Origin: Flavobacteriales bacterium
GTDB lineage: Bacteria; Bacteroidota; Bacteroidia; Flavobacteriales_E; Vicingaceae
Reading direction: 5' to 3'
Length of the DNA stretch: 64,000 nucleotides
Assembly (NCBI GenBank): GCA_905339165.1
Contig: CAJPFH010000004.1
Span: 1-64,000, forward strand
Below the pieces are notes generated by a model. It had not been told where the DNA came from. It was given only the letters and a program-made list of their open reading frames with translations, and searched no databases. Of this stretch, positions 1 to 8,123 are shown in pieces. The position numbers were made by a program, and so were the translations under genes. Positions within the stretch are counted from its first letter, which is position 1. Every line of letters begins with the position of its first letter.

Positions 1-1
1 A

Positions 2-487
2 CAAAATCTCGATTCGCTAAACAACAAACAGAACAATAAAATTGACAGTTTAGAAAATGCACTAAACAACCTTGCACAACAGGTACAACAAATGCAAAAT
101 TGCATTAACCAACTTTGCGGAAATAATAATATGAATAACAATAAACAGAACAACGGTAGCAATTCGAATAATCCACAAAACAATGAATTGGGCAACACTA
201 TAAACGTGGAATTAAGCCATGGCGATGCCATTGTGTTGGAACAAAACGTACCTAATCCTTTTGCCGAAAACACAAGCATAAACTATTACATTCCGGAAAA
301 TAATAACTACGCCCAACTTATTTTTACCGATATGCACGGGCGTATCATCAAAACCGTAGATATTAAACAAAGCGGAAAAGGGCAATTAAGAGTATATGCC
401 GCCAACTTATCTCAAGGTATTTACCAATACAGCATTGTGGTAGATGGGAAAATAATAGATACCAAAAAAATGCTGGTGGAGAAATAA
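2..487 (+). CDS. C-terminal part of a secreted protein with T9SS type A sorting domain (5' cut by window edge)
   Basis: The reading frame is open from base 2 with no stop, so the gene began upstream and the ATG at 92 is probably internal. The visible part opens with a short leucine-spaced coiled coil (LDSLNNK, IDSLENALNNLAQQ), then an Asn/Gln-rich low-complexity linker, then a roughly 75-residue C-terminal domain with the PNPF motif, a VVDGK strand and a terminal KKMLVEK. This is the pattern of a T9SS type A (Por secretion) sorting domain, which directs export across the outer membrane and is normally cleaved off. A coiled coil just before such a domain is common in tail-fibre/S74-chaperone-type Bacteroidota proteins, but the part that would identify the protein lies outside the window. 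Confidence 0.8.
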   Translation, partial: QNLDSLNNKQNNKIDSLENALNNLAQQVQQMQNCINQLCGNNNMNNNKQNNGSNSNNPQNNELGNTINVELSHGDAIVLEQNVPNPFAENTSINYYIPENNNYAQLIFTDMHGRIIKTVDIKQSGKGQLRVYAANLSQGIYQYSIVVDGKIIDTKKMLVEK

Positions 488-502
488 AAATCATTTTCTA
501 AT

Positions 503-542
503 AAACGTAGCAGGGATGGCTTTAACCATCCCTGCTACGTTT
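503..542 (+). terminator. Strong intrinsic terminator hairpin
   Basis: Perfect 17-bp inverted repeat (503-519 pairs with 526-542) around a 6-base loop, ending in a T run and followed by AT-rich sequence. It lies 15 bases after the stop of the T9SS protein and separates it from the two-component operon. Confidence 0.9.
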
Positions 543-618
543 TACATAAATTTAAAACTTCAGCGTTTCATTTTAAAACGAAAAACCGAACTTCACCATT
601 TCAAATTATTTGTTTAGT

Positions 619-1896
619 GTGAAAAGAAAAATAATCCGTAACATCATTGTGTTGGCCACTATCTCGCTCGGAGGGGTTATTGCAACCCAAATCTACTGGG
701 TTACAAAGGCTTTTAACTTGCAAGAAAAACAATTTAACGATCAAGTTCAACTGGCTCTAAACGATGTGGTAAAAAATATTCTTTCTATAAACCACGATAC
801 CTATTCTATTTCAAATCCTGTAAAACAGATTTCATCGAACTATTTTATTGCTCAGATTAACGATACACTACACCCTTACTTGTTGGAATCCTTATTGAAT
901 CAGGAATTTGAAAAGAGAAATCTAAAAACAGACTATGAATACGTAATTTACGATTGCTTTACCGATTCTATTGTTTTTGGCAATTACATACCGCTGGGTT
1001 CAGAAGAGAAAAATTCTCTGGCAGCCACTTCCGATACCATGGAATGGAATAATGACGGGCATTATTTCGGAGTTTATTTTCCAAAAAAAACAAGTTATAT
1101 TGTAAGTGGTATGGGCATTTGGGTATTCTCTTCTGCCTTAATTCTGCTTATCATTTCGTTCTTCAGTTATACCATAGCTGTTATTTTAAAACAAAAACGG
1201 CTTTCTGAAATAAAGAACGATTTTATAAATAATATGACCCATGAACTGAAAACCCCTATTTCTACCATATCCCTGTCTAGCGATGTACTTATTTCGGAAA
1301 ATTTGCAGAACCATCCGGAGCGACTGAAAATGTACGCTCAAATTATTAAAGAAGAAAACGAAAGACTAAAAAAACAGGTAGACCGTGTATTGCAAATGGC
1401 TATGTTGGAAAAGGAAGAAATACAACTACAAAACGAAAGACTAAACATACACGAACTCATACAACGTAGTGTAAACAGTATGGAACCACTTATTAAAAAA
1501 GCCAATGGCATAATTTCCCTAAACTTGAATGCAAAAAATTATTTTGTCTTGGGAGACAAGGTGCACATAACCAACATCATTTTTAATTTACTCGACAATG
1601 CTTTTAAATACAGCATGAGCCAACCCGATATTGCCATAACCACAGAAAATAAAAATTCCGATTTGCTCATTCACATCAGCGATAAGGGAATAGGAATACC
1701 ATTGCTTCATCAAAAAAATATTTTTGAAAAATTTTATAGAGTTCCCTCAGGCGACATACACAATGTAAAAGGATTCGGCTTAGGGTTAAATTACGTTAAA
1801 ACAATGATAGAATTACACAACGGAAATATAAAACTAAAAAGTAAAGAAGGAAAAGGAAGTACATTTACCATCACATTACCCAACATCAATGAATAA
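619..1896 (+). CDS. Membrane sensor histidine kinase
   Basis: Sensor kinase of a two-component system. Residues about 8-26 form a first membrane helix, about 30-160 a periplasmic sensor region with no domain I recognise, and about 165-190 a second helix with no clear HAMP. The cytoplasmic part has the H-box NMTHELKTP (phospho-acceptor His about residue 208), N-box NLLDNAFKYS, G1 box DKGIGIP, F-box FEKFYRV and G2 box GFGLGLNYVK, so all catalytic motifs are intact. No ATG start exists: GTG at 619 (MKRKII...) gives a basic N-terminus before the first helix, and TTG at 610 is the alternative. The stop overlaps the response regulator start by 8 bases, so the two are co-translated. The stimulus cannot be read from the sequence. 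Confidence 0.92.
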   Translation: MKRKIIRNIIVLATISLGGVIATQIYWVTKAFNLQEKQFNDQVQLALNDVVKNILSINHDTYSISNPVKQISSNYFIAQINDTLHPYLLESLLNQEFEKRNLKTDYEYVIYDCFTDSIVFGNYIPLGSEEKNSLAATSDTMEWNNDGHYFGVYFPKKTSYIVSGMGIWVFSSALILLIISFFSYTIAVILKQKRLSEIKNDFINNMTHELKTPISTISLSSDVLISENLQNHPERLKMYAQIIKEENERLKKQVDRVLQMAMLEKEEIQLQNERLNIHELIQRSVNSMEPLIKKANGIISLNLNAKNYFVLGDKVHITNIIFNLLDNAFKYSMSQPDIAITTENKNSDLLIHISDKGIGIPLLHQKNIFEKFYRVPSGDIHNVKGFGLGLNYVKTMIELHNGNIKLKSKEGKGSTFTITLPNINE

Positions 1897-2599
1897 AACT
1901 GATAGAATAAAAATTTTACTGGTTGAAGATGATACTAACCTAGGCTTTGTAGTACAAGACAACCTGAAAAAAGCCGGATACGAGGTAAAGCTTTGTATAG
2001 AGGGGCAAATGGGCTTACAAACATTCTTAAACGAAGCGTTTGATCTTTGTTTACTGGATGTAATGATGCCTAAAAAAGATGGTTTTAGCCTGGCCGAAGA
2101 TATTCGTAAACAAAATGCCGAAATACCTATAATTTTTCTTACAGCTAAAAGCATGAATGAAGATAAAATAAAAGGGTTTAAAATTGGAGCAGACGATTAC
2201 ATAACAAAACCATTTAATTTTGATGAACTGGTTTTAAGAATAGAAGCCATCTTAAAACGAACTCGGAACAAAACTAACGCAAATGCAAAAGGCGATAAAG
2301 ACCTCTTTACCATAGGCAAATACGATTTCGATTTTCGTAACCAAATACTAACCATTAACAACAACAAAAAGTTACTTACTAAAAAGGAAGCCGATTTGTT
2401 AAAGCTTTTGTGCATACATAAAAACCAAGTGCTTGCAAGAGATATTATTTTAAACAGTATTTGGGGAAATGACGATTATTTTAGTGGAAGAAGCATGGAT
2501 GTTTTTATTACAAAACTTAGAAAGTATCTTTCTGAAGATTCTCGTATTAAAATAATAAATATACATGGCGTTGGATTTAAACTATTGCTCGAAGAATGA
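1889..2599 (+). CDS. Response regulator, OmpR/PhoB family
   Basis: DNA-binding partner of the upstream kinase. The receiver domain (about 1-120) has the acidic pair EDD near residues 14-16, phospho-acceptor Asp57 in LLDVMMP, the conserved Thr/Lys of FLTAK (T85, K87) and KPF near 107. A winged-helix DNA-binding domain follows (about 140-235; LTKKEADLLKLL, RSMDVFITKLRKYL). It overlaps the kinase by 8 bases and its own TGA overlaps the next gene's ATG (ATGA at 2596-2599). Coupling a two-component pair to a recombination nuclease gene is probably packing rather than shared function. Targets are unknown. Confidence 0.95.
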   Translation: MNKTDRIKILLVEDDTNLGFVVQDNLKKAGYEVKLCIEGQMGLQTFLNEAFDLCLLDVMMPKKDGFSLAEDIRKQNAEIPIIFLTAKSMNEDKIKGFKIGADDYITKPFNFDELVLRIEAILKRTRNKTNANAKGDKDLFTIGKYDFDFRNQILTINNNKKLLTKKEADLLKLLCIHKNQVLARDIILNSIWGNDDYFSGRSMDVFITKLRKYLSEDSRIKIINIHGVGFKLLLEE

Positions 2600-5343
2600 A
2601 ATTTCTTGAACAACTAGCACAACATATACATGCCAATCACCCAAATCCTAAAGGTGTTTGTATCGTTTCGCCCAACAAAAGAGCCGGAGTTTTTTTAAGA
2701 AAACATCTCTCCGATTTATACAAAAAACCGGTATTCTCACCCACTATTCTAGGTATCGAAGATTTTTTTGTTCAATTATCGGAACTACACATTGCCGATA
2801 CATTCGAACAACTATTTATTTTCTACAAAGTACACCTCGATATAGAAAAAAATAATGCCGAAACCATTGATTTATTTGCTTCATGGGCCACTACACTGCT
2901 CAACGATTTCAACGAATTAGACCAATACCTTATTGATTCCCATCATTTTTTTACCTCGCTTAATGCCGATAGAGCTATGGAGGTATGGAGCCCGGAACAA
3001 GAAGAACTAACACCCTTTCAAAAACAATATCTTAAATTTTGGGAAAAATTACCTTTTTATTACGCCCAATTCAAAGAAGAATTAACTCAACAAAAAAAAG
3101 CATACACCGGTATGGCCTTTCGTATGGTGGCCGAAAATATTGAAAACGAAGAATGGAGAAACCAAAAACTAAATGCTTACGAAAAAATTTATTTTGCCGG
3201 ATTTAATGCCCTTACCTCCTCCGAAGAAAAGGTGCTGAACACCTTACTAGAAACAGAAAAGGCTCATGTTTTTTGGGATGCCGACCTCTACTACCTTAAT
3301 GATGTACACCACGAGGCCGGAACCTTTTTGCGGAAACATATTTTAAAATACAAGCCCAATAGAAGCACCGTTTTTTACGGTAACTTAGAATCCGATAAAA
3401 AAGAAATTAATATTTACGGAATTACAGGAAACATTTCGCAAACTAAATTGGCCGCTTCATTAATCAACACCATTAAACCTAACGAATACAATGATACCGC
3501 ATTGGTATTGGCCAATGAATCACTGCTTATTCCACTGCTCGATAGCTTACCGGAAAATATTAATAAGGTAAATATTACTATGGGCTACCCGCTCAAGAAT
3601 ACAAGTACGGCCTCTTTTTTTCAAGCCCTTATTCGCTTACACCTGAATAAACAAAAATTTTCGGCTCATCAAAAAAACAGAGGCTTCTACTATAAAGATT
3701 TGTTGGCCTTACTTAAACACCTTTATTTTACAAAACTCTACCCTAATGAAAAAATAGAAACTGAAAAGTACATTCTGGAAAACAACAAAGTATTCTTTCA
3801 CTCTTCCGACTGGAGCAAAGCCAATCCGCACACCTCACAACCCCACTTTTTAGAACCGGCAGAAACACCCCTCGATTTTATAAAAATGTGCCTACACGTT
3901 ATCGAAAATGTAAAAAAACATTTTTCTGAAAATGCCCTAGAAAATGAACATCTCTTTTATTTTTTAAACCTATTTCATAAACTATCTGCACTAATACAAT
4001 CCTATCATTTTATTGAAACACTAAATGTTTTCCAACAGTTCTATACCCAATTTTTACAAACGGAAACACTTCCTTTTTTTGGAGAACCACTGGAGGGCGT
4101 TCAAATAATGGGAGTTCTTGAAACCAGAACTCTCGACTTTCAAAACATAATTGTGCTCTCTTTAAACGAAGGAAATTTACCTGCTTCAAAACAAATAAAC
4201 AGCATTATTCCATTTGCTATAAAAAGAAATTTTGGGTTGCCTGTTTACAAAGAAAAAGATGCTATTTTTTCATTTCATTTTTACCGTCTGCTGCAAAGAA
4301 CTAAAAACATTCATCTTATATACAATTCCGATCAATTATCTTTTGCCGGTGCAGAAAAAAGCCGCTTTATTACACAATTAGAACAAGAACTTCCGGCAAA
4401 AAACAATTCTGTTAAAATAAAAAAGCACATTGTAAATATTCCCTTTTCTATAGGCCTCTATAACAACCAGCCCATACAAAACAATGAATTTGCACTTAGC
4501 CGAATGAAAGAAATTTTTACATCGGGCATATCGGCAACTCACATTAACACATACATAAATTGCAAACAAGATTTTTACAATAAATACATCTTAGGTTTGA
4601 GCGAAGAAAACGCAGTGGAAGAAAACATTGAATACCACACCATGGGTACCATACTACACAAAACACTAGAAAAACTCTACCTGCCCTATGTTGGAAAAGA
4701 AATAAGCAGTGATGACCTAACTCAAATGCAAAAAAAAATAGAAAAAAACTTGCAGGAAATCATAGAAGAAAACTTTTCAAAAGAATATTTCCTCTCCGGA
4801 AAAAATTTTCTGGCTCTTGAAATCTGTAGAAAATATCTTCAAAAATTAATAGGAATTACCCAAAACGATTTTTCTACCAATAAAAAGAAAATGGCCATTA
4901 TTGCCTTAGAACAAAAGCTTACTTTTGAAATCCATTTGAATACACTCCCTTTTCCCATCTTATTTAAAGGCACCATAGATAAAATTGAATCTGATAAAAC
5001 TACCACGTACATTATAGATTACAAATCAGGAAAAGTAGAAGGCAAAGATTTAACTTTCGAAAATATTGAAGAATTGTTTACAAAACAACAAAAATCAAAA
5101 GCACTTCAACTCTTTTTTTACAGCTGGCTTTATTACAAACAAAATCCATATTCGAACACAAAAGCAGCTATAATAAGTCTACGCAACCCTTCTAATTTGC
5201 TGATGCTAAACAACAACACACCCATTACTCCCGATAAATTTAACGAGTTTGAGTTCTATTTAGCTCAACTTATTCGTGAATTAATTGATATAAATACAAC
5301 CTTTACCCACAACCCCGAATCAAATTATTGTATTATGTGCTAA
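2596..5343 (+). CDS. PD-(D/E)XK nuclease, AddB/RexB-like
   Basis: A 915-residue protein resembling the AddB-type subunit of AddAB helicase-nucleases that process double-strand ends. The N-terminal half has a degenerate UvrD-like fold (SPNKRAGVFLRKHL where a Walker A would sit, so it probably does not hydrolyse ATP). The C-terminal nuclease has the conserved His (GTILHKTLEKLY), Asp (GTIDKIE) and the IIDYKSGK motif, so the catalytic site looks complete. AddB proteins normally bind a 4Fe-4S cluster with four Cys. Here one is seen in YINCKQDFY and two in CIMC at the very C-terminus, where the protein stops before the expected fourth. No addA-like partner lies in the window. A terminator follows directly. 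Confidence 0.82.
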   Translation: MKFLEQLAQHIHANHPNPKGVCIVSPNKRAGVFLRKHLSDLYKKPVFSPTILGIEDFFVQLSELHIADTFEQLFIFYKVHLDIEKNNAETIDLFASWATTLLNDFNELDQYLIDSHHFFTSLNADRAMEVWSPEQEELTPFQKQYLKFWEKLPFYYAQFKEELTQQKKAYTGMAFRMVAENIENEEWRNQKLNAYEKIYFAGFNALTSSEEKVLNTLLETEKAHVFWDADLYYLNDVHHEAGTFLRKHILKYKPNRSTVFYGNLESDKKEINIYGITGNISQTKLAASLINTIKPNEYNDTALVLANESLLIPLLDSLPENINKVNITMGYPLKNTSTASFFQALIRLHLNKQKFSAHQKNRGFYYKDLLALLKHLYFTKLYPNEKIETEKYILENNKVFFHSSDWSKANPHTSQPHFLEPAETPLDFIKMCLHVIENVKKHFSENALENEHLFYFLNLFHKLSALIQSYHFIETLNVFQQFYTQFLQTETLPFFGEPLEGVQIMGVLETRTLDFQNIIVLSLNEGNLPASKQINSIIPFAIKRNFGLPVYKEKDAIFSFHFYRLLQRTKNIHLIYNSDQLSFAGAEKSRFITQLEQELPAKNNSVKIKKHIVNIPFSIGLYNNQPIQNNEFALSRMKEIFTSGISATHINTYINCKQDFYNKYILGLSEENAVEENIEYHTMGTILHKTLEKLYLPYVGKEISSDDLTQMQKKIEKNLQEIIEENFSKEYFLSGKNFLALEICRKYLQKLIGITQNDFSTNKKKMAIIALEQKLTFEIHLNTLPFPILFKGTIDKIESDKTTTYIIDYKSGKVEGKDLTFENIEELFTKQQKSKALQLFFYSWLYYKQNPYSNTKAAIISLRNPSNLLMLNNNTPITPDKFNEFEFYLAQLIRELIDINTTFTHNPESNYCIMC

Positions 5344-5346
5344 AAA

Positions 5347-5380
5347 AAAGTCGCCCTCAGGCAGAATAGAGGGCGACTTT
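5347..5380 (+). terminator. Intrinsic terminator after the nuclease gene
   Basis: 12-bp perfect stem (5347-5358 with 5369-5380) with GC-rich core GTCGCCCTC, a 10-base loop and TTT at the end. It begins within the A run following the stop codon. Confidence 0.88.
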
Positions 5381-5574
5381 GCATAAATCCAAAAGTAGGA
5401 GAAGGAAAAGTTAAAAATTACCTATCTGATTAACTAATATTGAGTCTCCTGCACAATAAGACGCCCTTGTGATTATCAGGGTTGCTTTTACTTTCAAAAA
5501 AACAATAAAACCTAAGTAGGAAACTACAATTCAGCAACTTACAAACAAACCATTAGAGTTAGTAAAATTTAAAA

Positions 5575-5605
5575 TTGCAATTTATTCTAAGAAAAAGTAA
5601 CTTTA
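5575..5605 (+). promoter_or_regulatory. Bacteroidota-type promoter for the M43 protease gene
   Basis: TTG at 5575-5577 and TAACTTTA at 5598-5605 (7 of 8 matches to TAnnTTTG) are 20 bases apart, the usual -33/-7 spacing for the Bacteroidota primary sigma factor. The ATG is 24 bases downstream. The rest of 5381-5574 holds no gene or structure that I recognise. Confidence 0.6.
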
Positions 5606-5628
5606 TCGTTAATTAAAATTCATTTTCT

Positions 5629-6885
5629 ATGAAAAAAATAATACTCACTGTTACGTCTTTCTTTGCTTTGATGCTTGTAAATGCCCAACAAATACAACGC
5701 TGCCATACTACGGAATATATGCAGCAGTTGTTTGAAGCCGACCCCCAATACAAAGCTAATCACGCAGCTTTAGAAGAATCTATCCAAGAATGGATAGAAA
5801 ATAACAGCCAACAACCCGAAGCAGCCGACATTATCATTCCGGTGGTAGTTCATGTAGTGTGGCGAACAGGAGCCGAAAATATTCCTGATGCACAAGTTAT
5901 CTCTCAAATAAACAAACTCAGTAAAGATTTTCAACGTCTCAACTCCGATACCACCAAAACACCTGCACACTTCAAATCGATTGCAACCGACTCAAAAATA
6001 TCATTTTGCTTAGCCACCCGAGACCCCAACGGAAACTGGACAAACGGTATTGTTCGAAAAGAAACTACCAAAACTTCTTTTTCTATGGATAACGGAGTAA
6101 AATTTAATGCCAGTGGAGGAAGCAACGCGTGGGACAGAAACAAATACCTGAATATTTGGGTATGCAACCTAAGCGGAGGAATTTTAGGATACGCACAATT
6201 TCCTGGCGGACAAGCCAATACCGATGGGGTAGTAATAGGATATAAATATTTTGGCGATAAAGCCGATGGCAGTTTTTCTCTTACCTACCCCTACAACGAA
6301 GGGAGAACTACCACCCACGAAGTAGGCCATTGGTTTAATCTGTTTCACATTTGGGGAGATGACAGTGGAGCATGCAATGGCTCAGATAATGTTAACGATA
6401 CCCCCAACCAAGCCGATGAAACTTTTGGTTGCCCCTCCGGCAATCAGGTATCCTGCACCAACGGACCTAATGGCGATAACTACCAAAACTATATGGATTA
6501 CAGTGATGACCGTTGTATGAACATGTTTACCACCGGGCAAAAAACCCGTATGTGGGCTACTATTAACACTTCGAGAGTTAGTTTAAAAACTTCTAATGGA
6601 TGTCAGCCTACCTCGATTGAGCGTTATAAACTTTCTAATCAACTTCAAATTTGGCCTAATCCGGCAAAAGAGAACATAAATATACAAATTCAACTTCCGG
6701 AAAACGCAGAAATCTCTTTTACCCTCTTCAACGTATTGGGTGAGGTGGTTTATCAAAATACTACTAAAAACACAGTATTTGTCAATCATCAAATAAGTAC
6801 CGAAAAAATTAACAGTGGCATTTATTTCTTAGAAGTTTCTGCCAAAGGACAAAAAGCCACTCAAAAAATTGTAATTTCAAAATAA
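5629..6885 (+). CDS. Secreted zinc metalloprotease, M43 (pappalysin-like), T9SS type A
   Basis: Extracellular metzincin protease. Residues 1-20 are a signal peptide ending at NAQ. The catalytic domain carries HEVGHWFNLFH (zinc ligands His230, His234, His240; Glu231 as base) and the downstream Met-turn region NYMDYSDDRCMNMF, with Cys pairs typical of M43B enzymes. From about residue 335 comes a T9SS type A sorting domain (WPNPAKENINI, NVLGEVVYQ, terminal KIVISK). All expected parts are present at normal length (418 residues). It has its own promoter and a terminator downstream, so it is a single-gene unit. The likely role is extracellular protein degradation; the substrate is unknown. Confidence 0.92.
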   Translation: MKKIILTVTSFFALMLVNAQQIQRCHTTEYMQQLFEADPQYKANHAALEESIQEWIENNSQQPEAADIIIPVVVHVVWRTGAENIPDAQVISQINKLSKDFQRLNSDTTKTPAHFKSIATDSKISFCLATRDPNGNWTNGIVRKETTKTSFSMDNGVKFNASGGSNAWDRNKYLNIWVCNLSGGILGYAQFPGGQANTDGVVIGYKYFGDKADGSFSLTYPYNEGRTTTHEVGHWFNLFHIWGDDSGACNGSDNVNDTPNQADETFGCPSGNQVSCTNGPNGDNYQNYMDYSDDRCMNMFTTGQKTRMWATINTSRVSLKTSNGCQPTSIERYKLSNQLQIWPNPAKENINIQIQLPENAEISFTLFNVLGEVVYQNTTKNTVFVNHQISTEKINSGIYFLEVSAKGQKATQKIVISK

Positions 6886-6903
6886 TGAATACCTCCCAAT
6901 AGT

Positions 6904-6938
6904 AAAAACCCTGTAGTTTATAAGCTACAGAGTTTTTT
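6904..6938 (+). terminator. Probable intrinsic terminator after the M43 protease
   Basis: Imperfect stem of about 17 bp (6904-6920 with 6921-6938, core CTGTAG/CTACAG) starting with A's and ending in a run of six T's. Confidence 0.75.
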
Positions 6939-6954
6939 AATAGAACAAATACGC

Positions 6955-6962
6955 TAACTTTG
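6955..6962 (+). promoter_or_regulatory. -7 element of the mqnE promoter
   Basis: TAACTTTG is a perfect TAnnTTTG. It overlaps a possible TTG start at 6960, so transcription must begin after that codon. This supports the ATG at 6993 as the real mqnE start. A T-rich stretch (6933-6938) lies at about the -33 position. Confidence 0.7.
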
Positions 6963-6992
6963 TGTTTCTCTTACTATACAGAAACCCGCACT

Positions 6993-8123
6993 ATGCCAAT
7001 ATTTACAAAAGATGCCACTTTAAACAACATTGCAGAGAAGGTGTACAAAAATCAACGTCTCAGTTTCGATGAAGGCGTGTACCTATTTAAACAATCAGAG
7101 TTGGGATTTGTAGGTTCCTTAGCTAACTACATTCGCGAACAAAAACACGGTAACTACGCCTACTTTAATAAAAACTTTCATATCGAACCCACCAATATTT
7201 GTGTGTTCGATTGTACATTCTGTTCCTATTCAAGAGCTATCAGAGAACGTTCTACCTACGATGCATGGGAAATGAGCGAACAGGATATCTACGATAAAAT
7301 TAAAAGCTACGAAGGGAAAAATGTAACTGAAGTGCACATTGTAGGCGGAGTACATCCCAAAATGGGCTTGCATTATTTTGCCGCTCTTATAAAAAATATT
7401 AAAACCATTCGACCCGATATACACATTAAAGCATTTACAGCCGTAGAATTAGAGTATATGTGTCGAAAGGCTGGTGTAAGCTACGAAGAAGGATTAACTC
7501 TTTTAAAAAAAGCCGGACAAAACTCTTTACCCGGTGGTGGTGCGGAAATTTTTAATGAAGAAATACGTTCTCAAATTTGCAAAGACAAATGCAGTTCCGA
7601 AGAATGGCTTCAAATACACGAAACAGCTCACCGTTTGAATATGCCCAGCAATGCCACCATTTTGTATGGGCATATAGAAAGCTATGAACACCGCGTAGAA
7701 CACATGGAACGACTTAGAAATCTACAAGACAGAACAAAAGGCTTTAATGCTTTTATTCCACTGAAATTTCGAAATGCAGGAAACGATATGGCTCACGTTC
7801 CCGAATGTTCGGTTATTGAAGACTTGAGAAATTACGCCATTTCAAGAATCTTTTTAGACAATTTTTCGCACATAAAAGCCTACTGGCCCATGATTGGCAG
7901 AAATATAGCACAACTATCGCTTGCTTTTGGTGTAGATGATATTGATGGTACCGTTGATGATTCTACTAAGATATACACCATGGCAGGCGCTGAAGAGCAA
8001 ACTCCCGTAATGACAACCGAACAAATTGTAGAATTAATAAAACAAGTAGGCAGAAACCCGGTTGAAAGAGATAGTGTCTATAATATAATAAAGGATTACA
8101 GCATGGAAACTTGCCCTGCTTAG
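6993..8123 (+). CDS. mqnE: Aminofutalosine synthase (radical SAM)
   Basis: Radical SAM enzyme of the futalosine route to menaquinone, joining the MqnA product to the adenosyl radical to give aminofutalosine. The cluster motif is CxxxCxxC at Cys70, Cys74 and Cys77 (CVFDCTFC). Family motifs are HIVGGVHP, IKAFTAVELE, LPGGGAEIF, NATILYGHIE and a C-terminal HIKAYWPMIGR...DDIDGTV. These fit MqnE better than its relative MqnC (cyclic dehypoxanthine futalosine synthase), the main alternative. The start is set by the -7 element overlapping the upstream TTG. Its stop overlaps the convergent trkH stop by 4 bases. No other mqn gene is in the window, so the pathway is dispersed. Confidence 0.87.
   Translation: MPIFTKDATLNNIAEKVYKNQRLSFDEGVYLFKQSELGFVGSLANYIREQKHGNYAYFNKNFHIEPTNICVFDCTFCSYSRAIRERSTYDAWEMSEQDIYDKIKSYEGKNVTEVHIVGGVHPKMGLHYFAALIKNIKTIRPDIHIKAFTAVELEYMCRKAGVSYEEGLTLLKKAGQNSLPGGGAEIFNEEIRSQICKDKCSSEEWLQIHETAHRLNMPSNATILYGHIESYEHRVEHMERLRNLQDRTKGFNAFIPLKFRNAGNDMAHVPECSVIEDLRNYAISRIFLDNFSHIKAYWPMIGRNIAQLSLAFGVDDIDGTVDDSTKIYTMAGAEEQTPVMTTEQIVELIKQVGRNPVERDSVYNIIKDYSMETCPA

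Noticed and set aside
503-542. 17-bp inverted repeat as an insertion-sequence end
   Set aside because: Short loop and downstream T's fit a terminator; no transposase or matching partner repeat nearby.
5381-5574. Possible small RNA or riboswitch before the M43 gene
   Set aside because: Only short weak inverted repeats; no known riboswitch motif could be recognised.
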